From Candidatus Puniceispirillum sp. (lineage in GTDB: Bacteria > Pseudomonadota > Alphaproteobacteria > Puniceispirillales > Puniceispirillaceae), in assembly GCA_018668795.1 (NCBI GenBank), contig JABJBD010000214.1, positions 1 through 15,862 of the forward strand: DNA of 15,862 nucleotides, in the 5' to 3' direction. Positions 1 through 7,400 of the stretch are shown here, piece after piece. The notes under the pieces are model-generated. The model saw only the letters and a list, made by a program, of their open reading frames with translations. It was not told the origin of the DNA and did no database searches. Every line of letters starts with the position of its first letter. Within the stretch, counting starts at the first letter, position 1. Position numbers and translations under genes: made by a program.

Positions 1-991
1 CATGGCTATGCAAAACCGCCGCATTAAATAATCTGTCTTGGTCATCAAGACGTGGAATACCAGTCAGCAGATAGCCGTCAAACGGCGTGGCTGATGCTAC
101 AGTCTGGCGCAACAAATTCTGTTCTTGGCTGGCAAAACCAGCAAAAGCCGTTTCCGGCCAGATCACCAGCCGCGGCACAGGAACCTTCTGAGTGGATAAA
201 TCAACAAGCCGTTGCAAATGCGCTGGCCGCCTTGATCTCTGCCATTTTTCCTGTTGCATGACTGATGGCTGGACGATGCGCACGGATGGACTGCTGTCAG
301 GCGTCACCACATCTTGCAGATAATCAATCCGCACGATCCCCAGAAGCGACAGCAACAAAGGCACAATCAGCAGAACCAATGCTATTTGCCGCGCTGCAAC
401 CCGCCATAGCGCTAGTGAAAAAGCAAACAGCAACGCGATGATATTAAGGCCATAGATCCCAAACCAGCTGGCCGCCTGTAATGCCCCAAGGTCAAAGCTG
501 AACAGATAGCCTGGCGCATTCCATGGAAATCCTGTTGCGACAAAACCACGGGCAAATTCGGCCACACCCAGCATAGCCACCAGCCAGATCAGACGCCCTT
601 GTGCTGTATGGCCACAACGCCATGCTGCCCACCCAGCTACAGCCCAGAATGAAGCCAGCACAGCAGCAAGACCGAAAACAACAAACGGCATAGCTATCCA
701 CAGGCGCGGATCAGCAACAAAAAGCGAATGTGAAATCCAATAGGTCGAGAACACAAACCATCCAAGACCTGCCGCCATCCATATGCTGGCGGCCCGAAAT
801 GCGTTAGGCGCCTGAACCGCTTTAAGCGCGGGAAAGGATAAAGCAAAAATCGTGAATATAAGCCCTAATGGCGGCAGACAAAGACTAGCAACACAGCCTG
901 CAATGAACGAACCGATATGCGGGTAACGCCTCATCACCTTTGGTATGTCCCAAAATGGCTGTTTCCAGAATGGCTGTTTCCAGAAACGCAT
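1..991 (-). CDS. lnt: Apolipoprotein N-acyltransferase, 3' end cut by window edge
   Basis: Transfers a fatty acyl chain from phospholipid to the N-terminal cysteine of apolipoproteins, the last step of lipoprotein maturation in the inner membrane. About 330 codons are present and the frame is open to base 1. The N-terminal ~220 residues are strongly hydrophobic with several predicted membrane segments, including one with the GFPWN motif typical of Lnt. They are followed by the start of a nitrilase-like domain (VRIVQPS), then VIWPETAF. In that motif Glu280 (bases 152-154) corresponds to the catalytic Glu of the Glu-Lys-Cys triad; the Lys and Cys lie outside the window. The ATG at 991 is 12 nt after the corC stop. 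An in-frame ATG at 934 is an alternative start and would remove an FWKQP tandem repeat (bases 956-985). It is the last visible gene of the miaB-phoH-ybeY-corC-lnt run. The family is certain and the exact start is not. Confidence 0.95.
   Translation of the reverse strand, partial: MRFWKQPFWKQPFWDIPKVMRRYPHIGSFIAGCVASLCLPPLGLIFTIFALSFPALKAVQAPNAFRAASIWMAAGLGWFVFSTYWISHSLFVADPRLWIAMPFVVFGLAAVLASFWAVAGWAAWRCGHTAQGRLIWLVAMLGVAEFARGFVATGFPWNAPGYLFSFDLGALQAASWFGIYGLNIIALLFAFSLALWRVAARQIALVLLIVPLLLSLLGIVRIDYLQDVVTPDSSPSVRIVQPSVMQQEKWQRSRRPAHLQRLVDLSTQKVPVPRLVIWPETAFAGFASQEQNLLRQTVASATPFDGYLLTGIPRLDDQDRLFNAAVLHSH
956..985. repeat. Perfect 15-bp tandem duplication at the lnt 5' end
   Basis: TGGCTGTTTCCAGAA occurs twice head to tail (956-970 and 971-985) with no mismatch. 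The unit is five codons long, so on the minus strand it duplicates FWKQP near the N-terminus of Lnt. A third, degenerate unit (FWDIP, about 941-955) follows it in the protein. This looks like replication slippage. It lies just before the first hydrophobic segment and could instead be untranslated if Lnt starts at the ATG at 934. Confidence 0.9.
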
Positions 992-1003
992 CACCCATAC
1001 CGC

Positions 1004-1849
1004 CTAGTTTTGCTCATGTTGCGGTATGCGGATAAGACCCCTGATTTTGACCAGCGTGATTCGCCGTGGGTCGCCTTCCAGCACCTCGAATTGTAACCCA
1101 TTTGAATGCCGGACTATTTCACCGCGCGTTGGCACTCGTCCAGCCTCAGCGCAAACCAGCCCTCCAAGCGTATCAATCTCATCACGATCATCATCATCAA
1201 GTAGCGTGCCTGTCACCGTTTCCAGCGTTTCAATTTCAAGACGGGCATCGGCGATCGCTGTGCCATCACCATTAATATCAAACCGCAACGCCACTGTTTC
1301 ATCATACTCATCTTCGATGTCACCAACGATTTCTTCGATCAAATCTTCAATCGTAATCAACCCGTCAACACCGCCAAATTCGTCAACGACAAGTGCCAGA
1401 TGACGCCGCTTCAAGCGCATTTCATGCAACAGATCCAAAAGCCGGATTGTTGGCGCAACAAACAAAGCGGGGCGCAAAAGCGACTTGATAGGCGGCATGT
1501 CACCAGCCTGCAAACTGGCAAAAATATCTTTCACATGAATAAAGCCAGCAACATCATCCAGCGTTTCGCGATAGACCGGAATACGGCTATGTCTGACTTG
1601 CGAAATCTGCTTGCTGATCGCGGAAAATTCATTGCGCATACTGACCGAAACAATATCCGCCCGCGGGATCATCACATCCGCAGCAATTTTATCACGAAGC
1701 CCAAGCAGATTATGCAATAACGTACCTTCATGTCGGTCAAAAAGCTCGCGGTCTGTTGCCGAATCTTCAAGCAATTCAGTCATTTTCTGCCGCCGTGATT
1801 CGGGACGCGCGAACCAGGCTTTAACCTTGTTTAACAGCACATCAATCAT
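1004..1849 (-). CDS. corC: CorC/HlyC/TlyC-family protein with paired CBS domains
   Basis: A 281-residue cytoplasmic-type protein of the HlyC/CorC/TlyC family. A short N-terminal region is followed by the MIPRADIVSVS motif (residues 60-70) that opens the first CBS domain. The second CBS domain (about 126-185) contains the LVVDEFGGVDGLIT and EEIVGDIEDEYD motifs. A C-terminal transporter-associated CorC_HlyC domain (about 195-270) follows. It lacks the N-terminal DUF21/CNNM membrane domain of the longer relatives. Members have been linked to magnesium/cobalt efflux or to membrane integrity, but the biochemical role is poorly defined and the old name hemolysin is probably misleading. The ATG at 1849 overlaps the ybeY stop as ATGA and has a GAGG Shine-Dalgarno about 8 nt upstream, so the start is well supported. 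Position between ybeY and lnt is conserved in many proteobacteria. Confidence 0.93.
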   Translation of the reverse strand: MIDVLLNKVKAWFARPESRRQKMTELLEDSATDRELFDRHEGTLLHNLLGLRDKIAADVMIPRADIVSVSMRNEFSAISKQISQVRHSRIPVYRETLDDVAGFIHVKDIFASLQAGDMPPIKSLLRPALFVAPTIRLLDLLHEMRLKRRHLALVVDEFGGVDGLITIEDLIEEIVGDIEDEYDETVALRFDINGDGTAIADARLEIETLETVTGTLLDDDDRDEIDTLGGLVCAEAGRVPTRGEIVRHSNGLQFEVLEGDPRRITLVKIRGLIRIPQHEQN

Positions 1850-2508
1850 GATGAAAACCTCGTCATCGGCATCTTGTTCGTAGCGTTATCATCTCTGGTT
1901 TCCTCATCCTCTATGTCACCATAGGGGTTGGCAATACCGATCGCGGCTAGCAGGCTGCTTTCCAGCATTTCCATTTCATTGGCATCAGCATCAGTCTCAT
2001 GGTCATATCCTAAAAGATGCAGCACACCATGCCCGAACAGATGCGTGACATGGTCATGCGTACTAATGCCGCTTTCCTCTGCTTCACGCACACAGGTTTC
2101 ATAGGCAATCGCAATATCACCTATTTCTTCCCTATTTTGATCGTCCGCATCCACCGCTATATAAAACGCCATATTATCGTCATCTTGGCTTGGAAAGGAC
2201 AGCACATTGGTGGCTTTGTTCTTGCCGCGATGATCGTGATTTAACTGTCTGATCTTATCGTCGCTACATAATAACAAGCTAACCGTACAGCGCGTCATAT
2301 CATGCGCCGCCAAAGTCGCGTCAAGCATCTGGCAAAAACATGCTTTCATATGATCGCTTGCTTCGGCTGGCCAGCCATTTTGGTCACTCAAAATGTCAAT
2401 GTGATGCTTATCCGGCGTGATCCATTGCATGCCATCATAACCAGATATGGCATCATCATCCGCATCTATTTGCGTTAAACTGTCAGGCTCCGGATTTGGG
2501 TCAATCAT
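1846..2508 (-). CDS. ybeY: Endoribonuclease YbeY, 16S rRNA maturation and ribosome quality control
   Basis: A single-strand endoribonuclease acting in 16S rRNA 3'-end maturation and 70S ribosome quality control. The zinc-binding signature is clear: HGVLHLLGYDH with His160, His164 and His170. The upstream family motif is also present (LNHDHRGKNKATNVLSFP, residues 89-106). At 220 residues it is longer than the usual 150-170. The extra length is an acidic N-terminal segment (about the first 27 residues, Asp-rich) and a polar C-terminal tail after residue 195. The ATG at 2508 overlaps the phoH stop by one base (TAATG), which supports this start. Met27 would be a shorter alternative giving a more typical N-terminus. 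It is coupled to phoH upstream and corC downstream (ATGA overlap), the classic phoH-ybeY pair. Confidence 0.95.
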   Translation of the reverse strand: MIDPNPEPDSLTQIDADDDAISGYDGMQWITPDKHHIDILSDQNGWPAEASDHMKACFCQMLDATLAAHDMTRCTVSLLLCSDDKIRQLNHDHRGKNKATNVLSFPSQDDDNMAFYIAVDADDQNREEIGDIAIAYETCVREAEESGISTHDHVTHLFGHGVLHLLGYDHETDADANEMEMLESSLLAAIGIANPYGDIEDEETRDDNATNKMPMTRFSS

Positions 2509-3473
2509 TACGTCTGTCCGTTTTCATAGGCTTGCAGAATGCGCGCGACAACAGGGTGCCTTACCACATCTTTACCTGATAAGTGGATTATGCCAACACC
2601 TTTAATATCCGTCAAAATCGATACCGCTTCTGCCAAACCTGACGGATGACCAGCAGGCAGATCAACCTGACTTAAATCACCCGTAATAACCATGCGTGAA
2701 TCCTGCCCAAGCCGGGTCAGTACCATTTTCATCTGCACTGGTGTTGTGTTCTGCGCTTCATCGATAATCACATAGGATGCGCTCAGCGTCCGCCCCCGCA
2801 TAAAGGCCAAAGGGGCAATTTCGATTTCGCCGCTGGTCAACATGCGATCGACCTTATCGGCAGGCATCATGTCATATAACGCGTCATAAAGCGGGCGCAG
2901 ATAGGGATCAACCTTGTCCTTCATATCACCTGGCAGAAAACCAAGCCGCTCGCCAGCTTCAACCGCTGGCCGCGATAATACGATACGTTCGACTTCGCGC
3001 TTTTTCAGCGCTTCGACCGCGCGCGCTACCGCCATATAGGTTTTACCCGTACCGGCAGGTCCTAGCCCGAACACCACTTCATCTTGGCGCAACAGTCCAA
3101 GATACTGGTTCTGGCCAGATGTTTTGGCGACAATTTTCTTTTTCCAGGTATCAATCGACTCAATCGCTGGTGGCGTTGCAGAGGCCTTATTATTGTTTTC
3201 CCAGCGCAGGGCATCACTAACCATCGATTTATCGATTTCATCAGCTCCCGCATCGCGCATCGTTTTATACAGCGTTTCGATGACCTTGCGCGCTTCCTTG
3301 GATGCCGCTGACGCACCAGATATTTTGATGCTATTGCCAAACGAATCCAGCTTTACATCCAGCGCCTCTTCGATCTGCATAAGATTCTGATTATGTTCGC
3401 CGAACAATAACGCCACTGTTGAGTTATCTTCAAAGTCCATCCTTATGGTGGACTTAGCATTTTTTTCGCTCAC
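2508..3473 (-). CDS. phoH: PhoH-like ATPase
   Basis: A cytoplasmic P-loop ATPase of the PhoH/PhoL family, long associated with phosphate starvation and functionally linked to YbeY and RNA metabolism; its precise substrate is unsettled. 321 residues. An N-terminal KH-like segment (about 15-75) precedes the ATPase core, with Walker A GPAGTGKT at 138-145 and Walker B VIIDEAQN at 235-242. Family motifs RPAVEAGERLGFLPGD (168-183) and TGDLSQVDLP (264-273) are also present. The start is GTG at 3473, overlapping the miaB stop as GTGA, with a strong AAGGGGG Shine-Dalgarno four bases upstream inside miaB. A later ATG (residue 12) is a weaker alternative. Tight coupling on both sides indicates co-transcription with miaB and ybeY. 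Confidence 0.95.
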   Translation of the reverse strand: MSEKNAKSTIRMDFEDNSTVALLFGEHNQNLMQIEEALDVKLDSFGNSIKISGASAASKEARKVIETLYKTMRDAGADEIDKSMVSDALRWENNNKASATPPAIESIDTWKKKIVAKTSGQNQYLGLLRQDEVVFGLGPAGTGKTYMAVARAVEALKKREVERIVLSRPAVEAGERLGFLPGDMKDKVDPYLRPLYDALYDMMPADKVDRMLTSGEIEIAPLAFMRGRTLSASYVIIDEAQNTTPVQMKMVLTRLGQDSRMVITGDLSQVDLPAGHPSGLAEAVSILTDIKGVGIIHLSGKDVVRHPVVARILQAYENGQT

Positions 3474-4825
3474 GCTGCCCCCTTCATGGAAGTAATTTCG
3501 GCGGTTACACTATTTTGTCGGCCTTCGACAATATCACAGGCAATAATCTGGCCAATCTGCTCTTCACTACCGGCAAAGTTAACAGCCTGCATAAATGGGC
3601 TTCGCCCTGCCATCTGGCCATCACGTTTGCCGCTACGTTCGACAAGAATATCCAGCCTCATGCCTTCGGTTTTTTTGTTAAAGGCAAATTGCTGGGCGTT
3701 CAATAATTGCTGTAATGCTTCAAGGCGGTCTGATTTTACCGCTTCGGGCACCTGTAGGTCGGATAAAGATGCGGGCGTACCTGGGCGCGGACTATATTTG
3801 AATGAATAGGCAGACGCATAACCGACCCGATCGATCAGTGCCAGCGTATCGGCAAAATCCTGATCGCTTTCGCCTGGAAACCCGACGATGAAATCACCTG
3901 ACATGGCAATATCGGGGCGCACTTGCCGCAACTTGTCAATCACGCCGAAATATATATCTTTTGAATGGCGGCGGTTCATCGCGTCAAGCACGCGGTTTGA
4001 CCCTGACTGGATCGGCAAATGCAGATACGGCATTAATTGCGGCACATTGCCATGCGCGGCGATCAATTCATCATCCATATCCAGCGGATGCGACGTCGTA
4101 TAGCGGATGCGCGCCAGCCCATCAATCTCGGCAAGCGCATGAATCAAACGCCCAAGCGACCATACAGACCCATGTCCATCATCACCGTGATAGGCATTTA
4201 CATTCTGTCCCAAAAGCGTGATTTCGCGCGTACCGCTGGCAACAAGGCGTTTGGCCTCGCTCAGTACATCGACAGCTGGCCGTGAATATTCGGCACCACG
4301 CGTATAGGGCACCACGCAAAAAGCACAGAATTTGTCACATCCTTCCTGCACACTCAGAAAGGCTGCTGGTCCACGCGGGGCATGTTCCTCGGGCAACAGG
4401 TCAAATTTCACTTCCTGCGGAAAATCGGTATCAATGGCACGCTTGCGCACTGTTGGGTCGATTTCGGCAATAAGCTCAGGCAAACGATGATATGTTTGTG
4501 GGCCAACGACAATATCAACCCATGGCGCCCGTCGGGTGATTTCGGCGCCTTCGGCCTGTGCCACACATCCGGCCACGGCAATCGTCACCACACGGCCTTG
4601 CTGTTCGCGCGCTTTTTCTTTCATCATCCGCAGGCGGCCAAGTTCCGAAAACACCTTTTCAGATGCTTTTTCACGAATATGACAGGTGTTTAATATCACC
4701 ATATCCGCGCCATCGGGCGTTTCGGTTGGCGCATAGCCTAACGGCGCAAGCACATCGGTCATACGATCAGAATCATAGACATTCATCTGACAGCCATAAG
4801 TTTTAATAAAAAGTTTCTTGGTCAA
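3470..4825 (-). CDS. miaB: tRNA-2-methylthio-N6-dimethylallyladenosine synthase MiaB
   Basis: A radical-SAM methylthiotransferase that converts i6A37 to ms2i6A37 in tRNAs reading codons beginning with U. It carries two [4Fe-4S] clusters. 451 residues, a normal length. The N-terminal UPF0004 domain supplies Cys12, Cys48 and Cys87 for the auxiliary cluster. The radical-SAM motif is Cys163-x3-Cys167-x2-Cys170 in EGCDKFCAFC. A TRAM RNA-binding domain occupies about residues 384-445. The start is the rare codon TTG at 4825. It is preferred because the next in-frame ATG (residue 14) would delete the cluster ligand Cys12, and no ATG or GTG exists between the TTG and the upstream in-frame stop. The Shine-Dalgarno is poor and a hairpin-rich 144-nt leader precedes it, so expression may be restrained at translation. 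It heads the miaB-phoH-ybeY-corC-lnt run. Confidence 0.95.
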   Translation of the reverse strand: MTKKLFIKTYGCQMNVYDSDRMTDVLAPLGYAPTETPDGADMVILNTCHIREKASEKVFSELGRLRMMKEKAREQQGRVVTIAVAGCVAQAEGAEITRRAPWVDIVVGPQTYHRLPELIAEIDPTVRKRAIDTDFPQEVKFDLLPEEHAPRGPAAFLSVQEGCDKFCAFCVVPYTRGAEYSRPAVDVLSEAKRLVASGTREITLLGQNVNAYHGDDGHGSVWSLGRLIHALAEIDGLARIRYTTSHPLDMDDELIAAHGNVPQLMPYLHLPIQSGSNRVLDAMNRRHSKDIYFGVIDKLRQVRPDIAMSGDFIVGFPGESDQDFADTLALIDRVGYASAYSFKYSPRPGTPASLSDLQVPEAVKSDRLEALQQLLNAQQFAFNKKTEGMRLDILVERSGKRDGQMAGRSPFMQAVNFAGSEEQIGQIIACDIVEGRQNSVTAEITSMKGAA

Positions 4826-4848
4826 TGGTGCGGTATCACTCGATTTAG

Positions 4849-4882
4849 CGCGGCAATCTTTTTCTTTTACCTGTTTGCCGCG
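4849..4882 (-). promoter_or_regulatory. Inverted repeat in the miaB leader
   Basis: CGCGGCAA (4849-4856) and TTGCCGCG (4875-4882) form a perfect 8-bp inverted repeat around an 18-nt loop that is purine-rich on the minus strand. It ends 23 nt before the TTG start of miaB. A weaker 5-bp hairpin (AAGAC 4892-4896 / GTCTT 4905-4909) lies just upstream. Neither is followed by a T-tract, so they do not look like intrinsic terminators. They may be an RNA leader structure or a protein-binding site; the role is inferred. I could not pick out a convincing promoter in the 4826-4969 gap. Confidence 0.45.
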
Positions 4883-4969
4883 AGGCTGGTCAAGACGAAG
4901 TTAGGTCTTATCAGTGCTTGATATAGTCACTAATGCCGCAAAATGCGAACTTCAAACGGAACAACGCCA

Positions 4970-5431
4970 TCATTTTAATGGCTTTGACATGATGATCGCA
5001 TCTTGGCGATGCGGCGCGGTGCCATAATATCCTGCGCGGCGCCCACTTTCCTCAAACCCGCACCCTGAATAAAGTGCAAGCGCTGCCTCATTCAACGCGG
5101 CCACATCAAGATGAATACGGCATATGCCAGTTTGCAGCAACATCTCGCATGTTGCGGTCAATAGCTGGCGGGCATGGCCTTTGCCTTGATGCGCGCGCGC
5201 TGTACCAAGTGAAAGGATTTCAGCTTCGTCACATACCTGACGCAGCAATATATAGGACAGCATATCCGCATTATGAGGTTCATCACTATCATCTATCAGC
5301 GCAAAGCCAGCAAATGCTTTCCCGGCAAATAGGCTGGCCAGTGATGCCGGCGTAAAGGGACGTTCAAAAAGTGCGGCTTCGAGGCTGGCGATAGCCTCTT
5401 TATGTTCGATGCCAAGATGTATCAGCGGCAT
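4970..5431 (-). CDS. rimI: Ribosomal-protein-alanine N-acetyltransferase RimI (GNAT family)
   Basis: A GNAT acetyltransferase that in characterised bacteria acetylates the N-terminal alanine of ribosomal protein S18. 153 residues, the normal length. The acetyl-CoA-binding motif A is LSLGTARAHQGKGHARQLL (about 73-91), containing the Q/R-x-x-G-x-G/A signature at 82-87. The C-terminal half holds LDVAALNEAALALYSGCGFEESGRRAGYY, matching the conserved N-x-x-A-x-x-L-Y-x-x-x-G-F segment of RimI-like proteins. The ATG at 5431 overlaps the tsaB stop by one base (TGATG), a pairing seen in many bacteria. GNAT substrate assignment from sequence is less sure than the fold; the tsaB neighbour is the main support for the RimI name. 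Confidence 0.85.
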   Translation of the reverse strand: MPLIHLGIEHKEAIASLEAALFERPFTPASLASLFAGKAFAGFALIDDSDEPHNADMLSYILLRQVCDEAEILSLGTARAHQGKGHARQLLTATCEMLLQTGICRIHLDVAALNEAALALYSGCGFEESGRRAGYYGTAPHRQDAIIMSKPLK

Positions 5432-6216
5432 CAGCCTTGCGCCGCCGGCGCTGGCTTTCTCTTGGCTTTCTTAGCGGTCTTGTTTGGTGTTTTCTTTGCA
5501 TCTTTCTTGGGAGGCCCTAATTTTGCCGCCGCAAGGTAAAGCGGGGCAAGCGGCGGCGTCATATCCGTCATGATTTGATAAGCTGCATCAGCCGCGATCA
5601 TCGCGGCATCAAGCGGCAACGCCATCTCAGGCTGGATCACGCGCACATCGTCTTTGGCAAAAATATCGGCAAGCTGTTCATATTCAAACCCACCAACATA
5701 AAGCGGCATGTCCAGCTTGGCATTATCATCCATGCCACGCCGCAACGCTGGCAGTTTCTCTGGCGCGGCTTCAAAAATCGTACCTGCCGCCTGACCGTCT
5801 GCATCAAAAAACTGGCAATATAGCATCCCGCGCCGTGTATCAGCCGTGATCAGCATGGGCGCGCTGTCATTATAGTCGTGCTCTGCCGCATGTCTGGCCA
5901 GCGCTTGCAGGCCGGATACGCCAATTCCCTTTGCCCCCCAGGCCAGACAAAATCCCTTTGCACAGGCCAACGCCACCCGAATGCCGGTAAATGATCCCGG
6001 TCCTGCGCCTGCCGCCACATGCGTTACCATCTCAAAGCCACATCCAGCTTGCGCTAATGCCGCCATCGCGGTTGGCACAATATCCTTGGCATGGCCATGC
6101 GTGATATTATGCGAAATAAGGCTGGCAATACTGCCGTCACGATACACCGCTACGCTCAGCAGGGCACCACTTGATTCGAGCGCAAGGATACAGGGTTTGG
6201 ATATAGGCTTTGTCAT
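5431..6216 (-). CDS. tsaB: tRNA t6A biosynthesis protein TsaB (YeaZ)
   Basis: TsaB is the ASKHA-fold partner of TsaD in the TsaBDE complex that makes N6-threonylcarbamoyladenosine at position 37 of ANN-decoding tRNAs. The N-terminus CILALESSGALLSVAVY (9-25) fits the family's opening ILAIDTS strand. AGAGPGSFTGIRVALACAKG (69-88) is the diagnostic GPGSFTGLR motif. 261 residues, somewhat longer than the usual ~230. The excess is a Lys/Ala/Pro-rich basic tail from about residue 234 to the end, absent from typical TsaB and of unknown role. The ATG at 6216 has an AGGA Shine-Dalgarno 6 nt upstream. First gene of a two-gene unit with rimI, divergent from the deacetylase gene. Confidence 0.93.
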   Translation of the reverse strand: MTKPISKPCILALESSGALLSVAVYRDGSIASLISHNITHGHAKDIVPTAMAALAQAGCGFEMVTHVAAGAGPGSFTGIRVALACAKGFCLAWGAKGIGVSGLQALARHAAEHDYNDSAPMLITADTRRGMLYCQFFDADGQAAGTIFEAAPEKLPALRRGMDDNAKLDMPLYVGGFEYEQLADIFAKDDVRVIQPEMALPLDAAMIAADAAYQIMTDMTPPLAPLYLAAAKLGPPKKDAKKTPNKTAKKAKRKPAPAAQG

Positions 6217-6249
6217 TTACGATCCTGCGCAAAGGCTGCAAAAGCCCCG

Positions 6250-6262
6250 ATCTGATTCAGAT
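6250..6262. promoter_or_regulatory. Perfect 13-nt palindrome upstream of tsaB
   Basis: ATCTGA-T-TCAGAT is a perfect 6+1+6 palindrome 34-46 nt upstream of the tsaB start, within the 149-nt divergent gap 6217-6365. Its size and position suit a dimeric regulator, but no regulator can be named and the role is inferred. Confidence 0.35.
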
Positions 6263-6306
6263 TCATTTTCAATATACTAATTCTAAAGTAGTCTTTACTA
6301 TCGTTC

Positions 6307-6336
6307 ATGTCGCCAATGTACTATGAAAAGCGACAT
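6307..6336. promoter_or_regulatory. Inverted repeat upstream of the deacetylase gene
   Basis: ATGTCGC (6307-6313) and GCGACAT (6330-6336) form a perfect 7-bp inverted repeat with a 16-nt spacer, ending 29 nt before the plus-strand ATG at 6366. It may be an operator or a 5'-leader hairpin. No well-spaced -35/-10 pair could be assigned with confidence to either divergent gene. Confidence 0.35.
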
Positions 6337-6365
6337 CTGCAAATTACATCTAAATTGAGACGGAT

Positions 6366-7400
6366 ATGTTGGGCGTCAAACTACAAAGTAGCTTTTTAAG
6401 ATTTTACCTGATGGTCATGCTTCTTTGCGCCTATGGCTTGGGTGCGGGTGCTGCTATGGCCGCCGATCATGCCAGCATTCTTATGTATCATCGTTTTGGC
6501 GAAAACAAATACCCAACAACCAATATCCGGCTTGAACAATTTGATGCACATCTGGAGCGTCTGCAAAATGGCGATTTCACCGTTTGGCCATTGCCGCGAA
6601 TCGTCGAATATTTGCAATCTGGACAGCCGCTTCCCGACCGCACCGTTGCCATCACCATCGATGATGCTTACCAGTCGGTATATCAGGAAGCCTGGCCACG
6701 GCTACAGGCATTAGACATGCCTTTTACGCTTTTCGTGGCTACCCAGCCTATTGATGCCAACCGGTATGGGTATATGACCTGGGATCAGATCCGCGAATTA
6801 CAATCTGCGGGCGTGACCATCGGAAGCCAGACACGCACACATCCACATATGCACCAAATCAGTATCGAGCGTAGCAAAAGCGAAATTGCCGAATCGAATG
6901 CGCGCTTTATCGCCGAACTGGGGTTACGCCCGGCCTTATTTGCCTATCCCTATGGCGAATATAACATGGCGGTCATTGACGCGGTCAAAAAAGCGGGCTT
7001 TACCGCCGCCTTTGGCCAGAATTCGGGCATTGCACATGGCTATAATGGCTTTTACGAATTGCCTCGTTTTGCCATGAACGAGCAATATGGCACGCTAAGC
7101 CGGCTTGATCTGGCCATCAATGGTTTGCCGCTCAAGGTTGACCAGATCACCCCCGAAGATGTGATTCTTGATCAAAATCCACCCATTTATGGCTTTACGC
7201 TTGCCCCTGATATGGACAAACCCAATCAACTACGGTGCTTTAATAGTATTTACGGGAAGCTTGATGTGACGATTATGGGGCCGCGCGCTGAAATCCGCCT
7301 GCCAGGTCCTTTGAATGGCAAGCGCGCCCGCATCAACTGCACCATGCCAGGTTATGATGGACGCTGGCGTTGGTTTGGCCGCCAATTCCTGAATCCATAA
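6366..7400 (+). CDS. Secreted polysaccharide deacetylase (NodB/CE4)-family protein
   Basis: The only plus-strand gene. 344 residues. An N-terminal signal peptide with a hydrophobic core at about 11-30 and a likely AMA/AD cleavage site near residue 33 points to export. The NodB-type domain follows. ILMYHRF (38-44) is the usual entry strand. Motif 1 is AITIDDAY with Asp99 and Asp100. Motif 2 reads GSQTRTHPHM, in which Gln155 stands where CE4 enzymes usually have the first metal-binding His of HxxxH, while His159 is kept. Motif 3 is AYPYGEYN (193-200) and LPRF (232-235) fits motif 4. A C-terminal module of about 75 residues (270-344), with Cys291 and Cys325 able to form a disulfide, is not part of the core fold and I do not recognise it. 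The ATG at 6366 has only a weak GAG-type ribosome site. A peptidoglycan or exopolysaccharide substrate is plausible but unproven, and the Gln change makes activity uncertain. Confidence 0.85.
   Translation: MLGVKLQSSFLRFYLMVMLLCAYGLGAGAAMAADHASILMYHRFGENKYPTTNIRLEQFDAHLERLQNGDFTVWPLPRIVEYLQSGQPLPDRTVAITIDDAYQSVYQEAWPRLQALDMPFTLFVATQPIDANRYGYMTWDQIRELQSAGVTIGSQTRTHPHMHQISIERSKSEIAESNARFIAELGLRPALFAYPYGEYNMAVIDAVKKAGFTAAFGQNSGIAHGYNGFYELPRFAMNEQYGTLSRLDLAINGLPLKVDQITPEDVILDQNPPIYGFTLAPDMDKPNQLRCFNSIYGKLDVTIMGPRAEIRLPGPLNGKRARINCTMPGYDGRWRWFGRQFLNP

Noticed and set aside
492..701. Minus-strand 69-codon open frame in the lnt region
   Set aside because: It overlaps the Lnt membrane domain in another frame and has no independent support.
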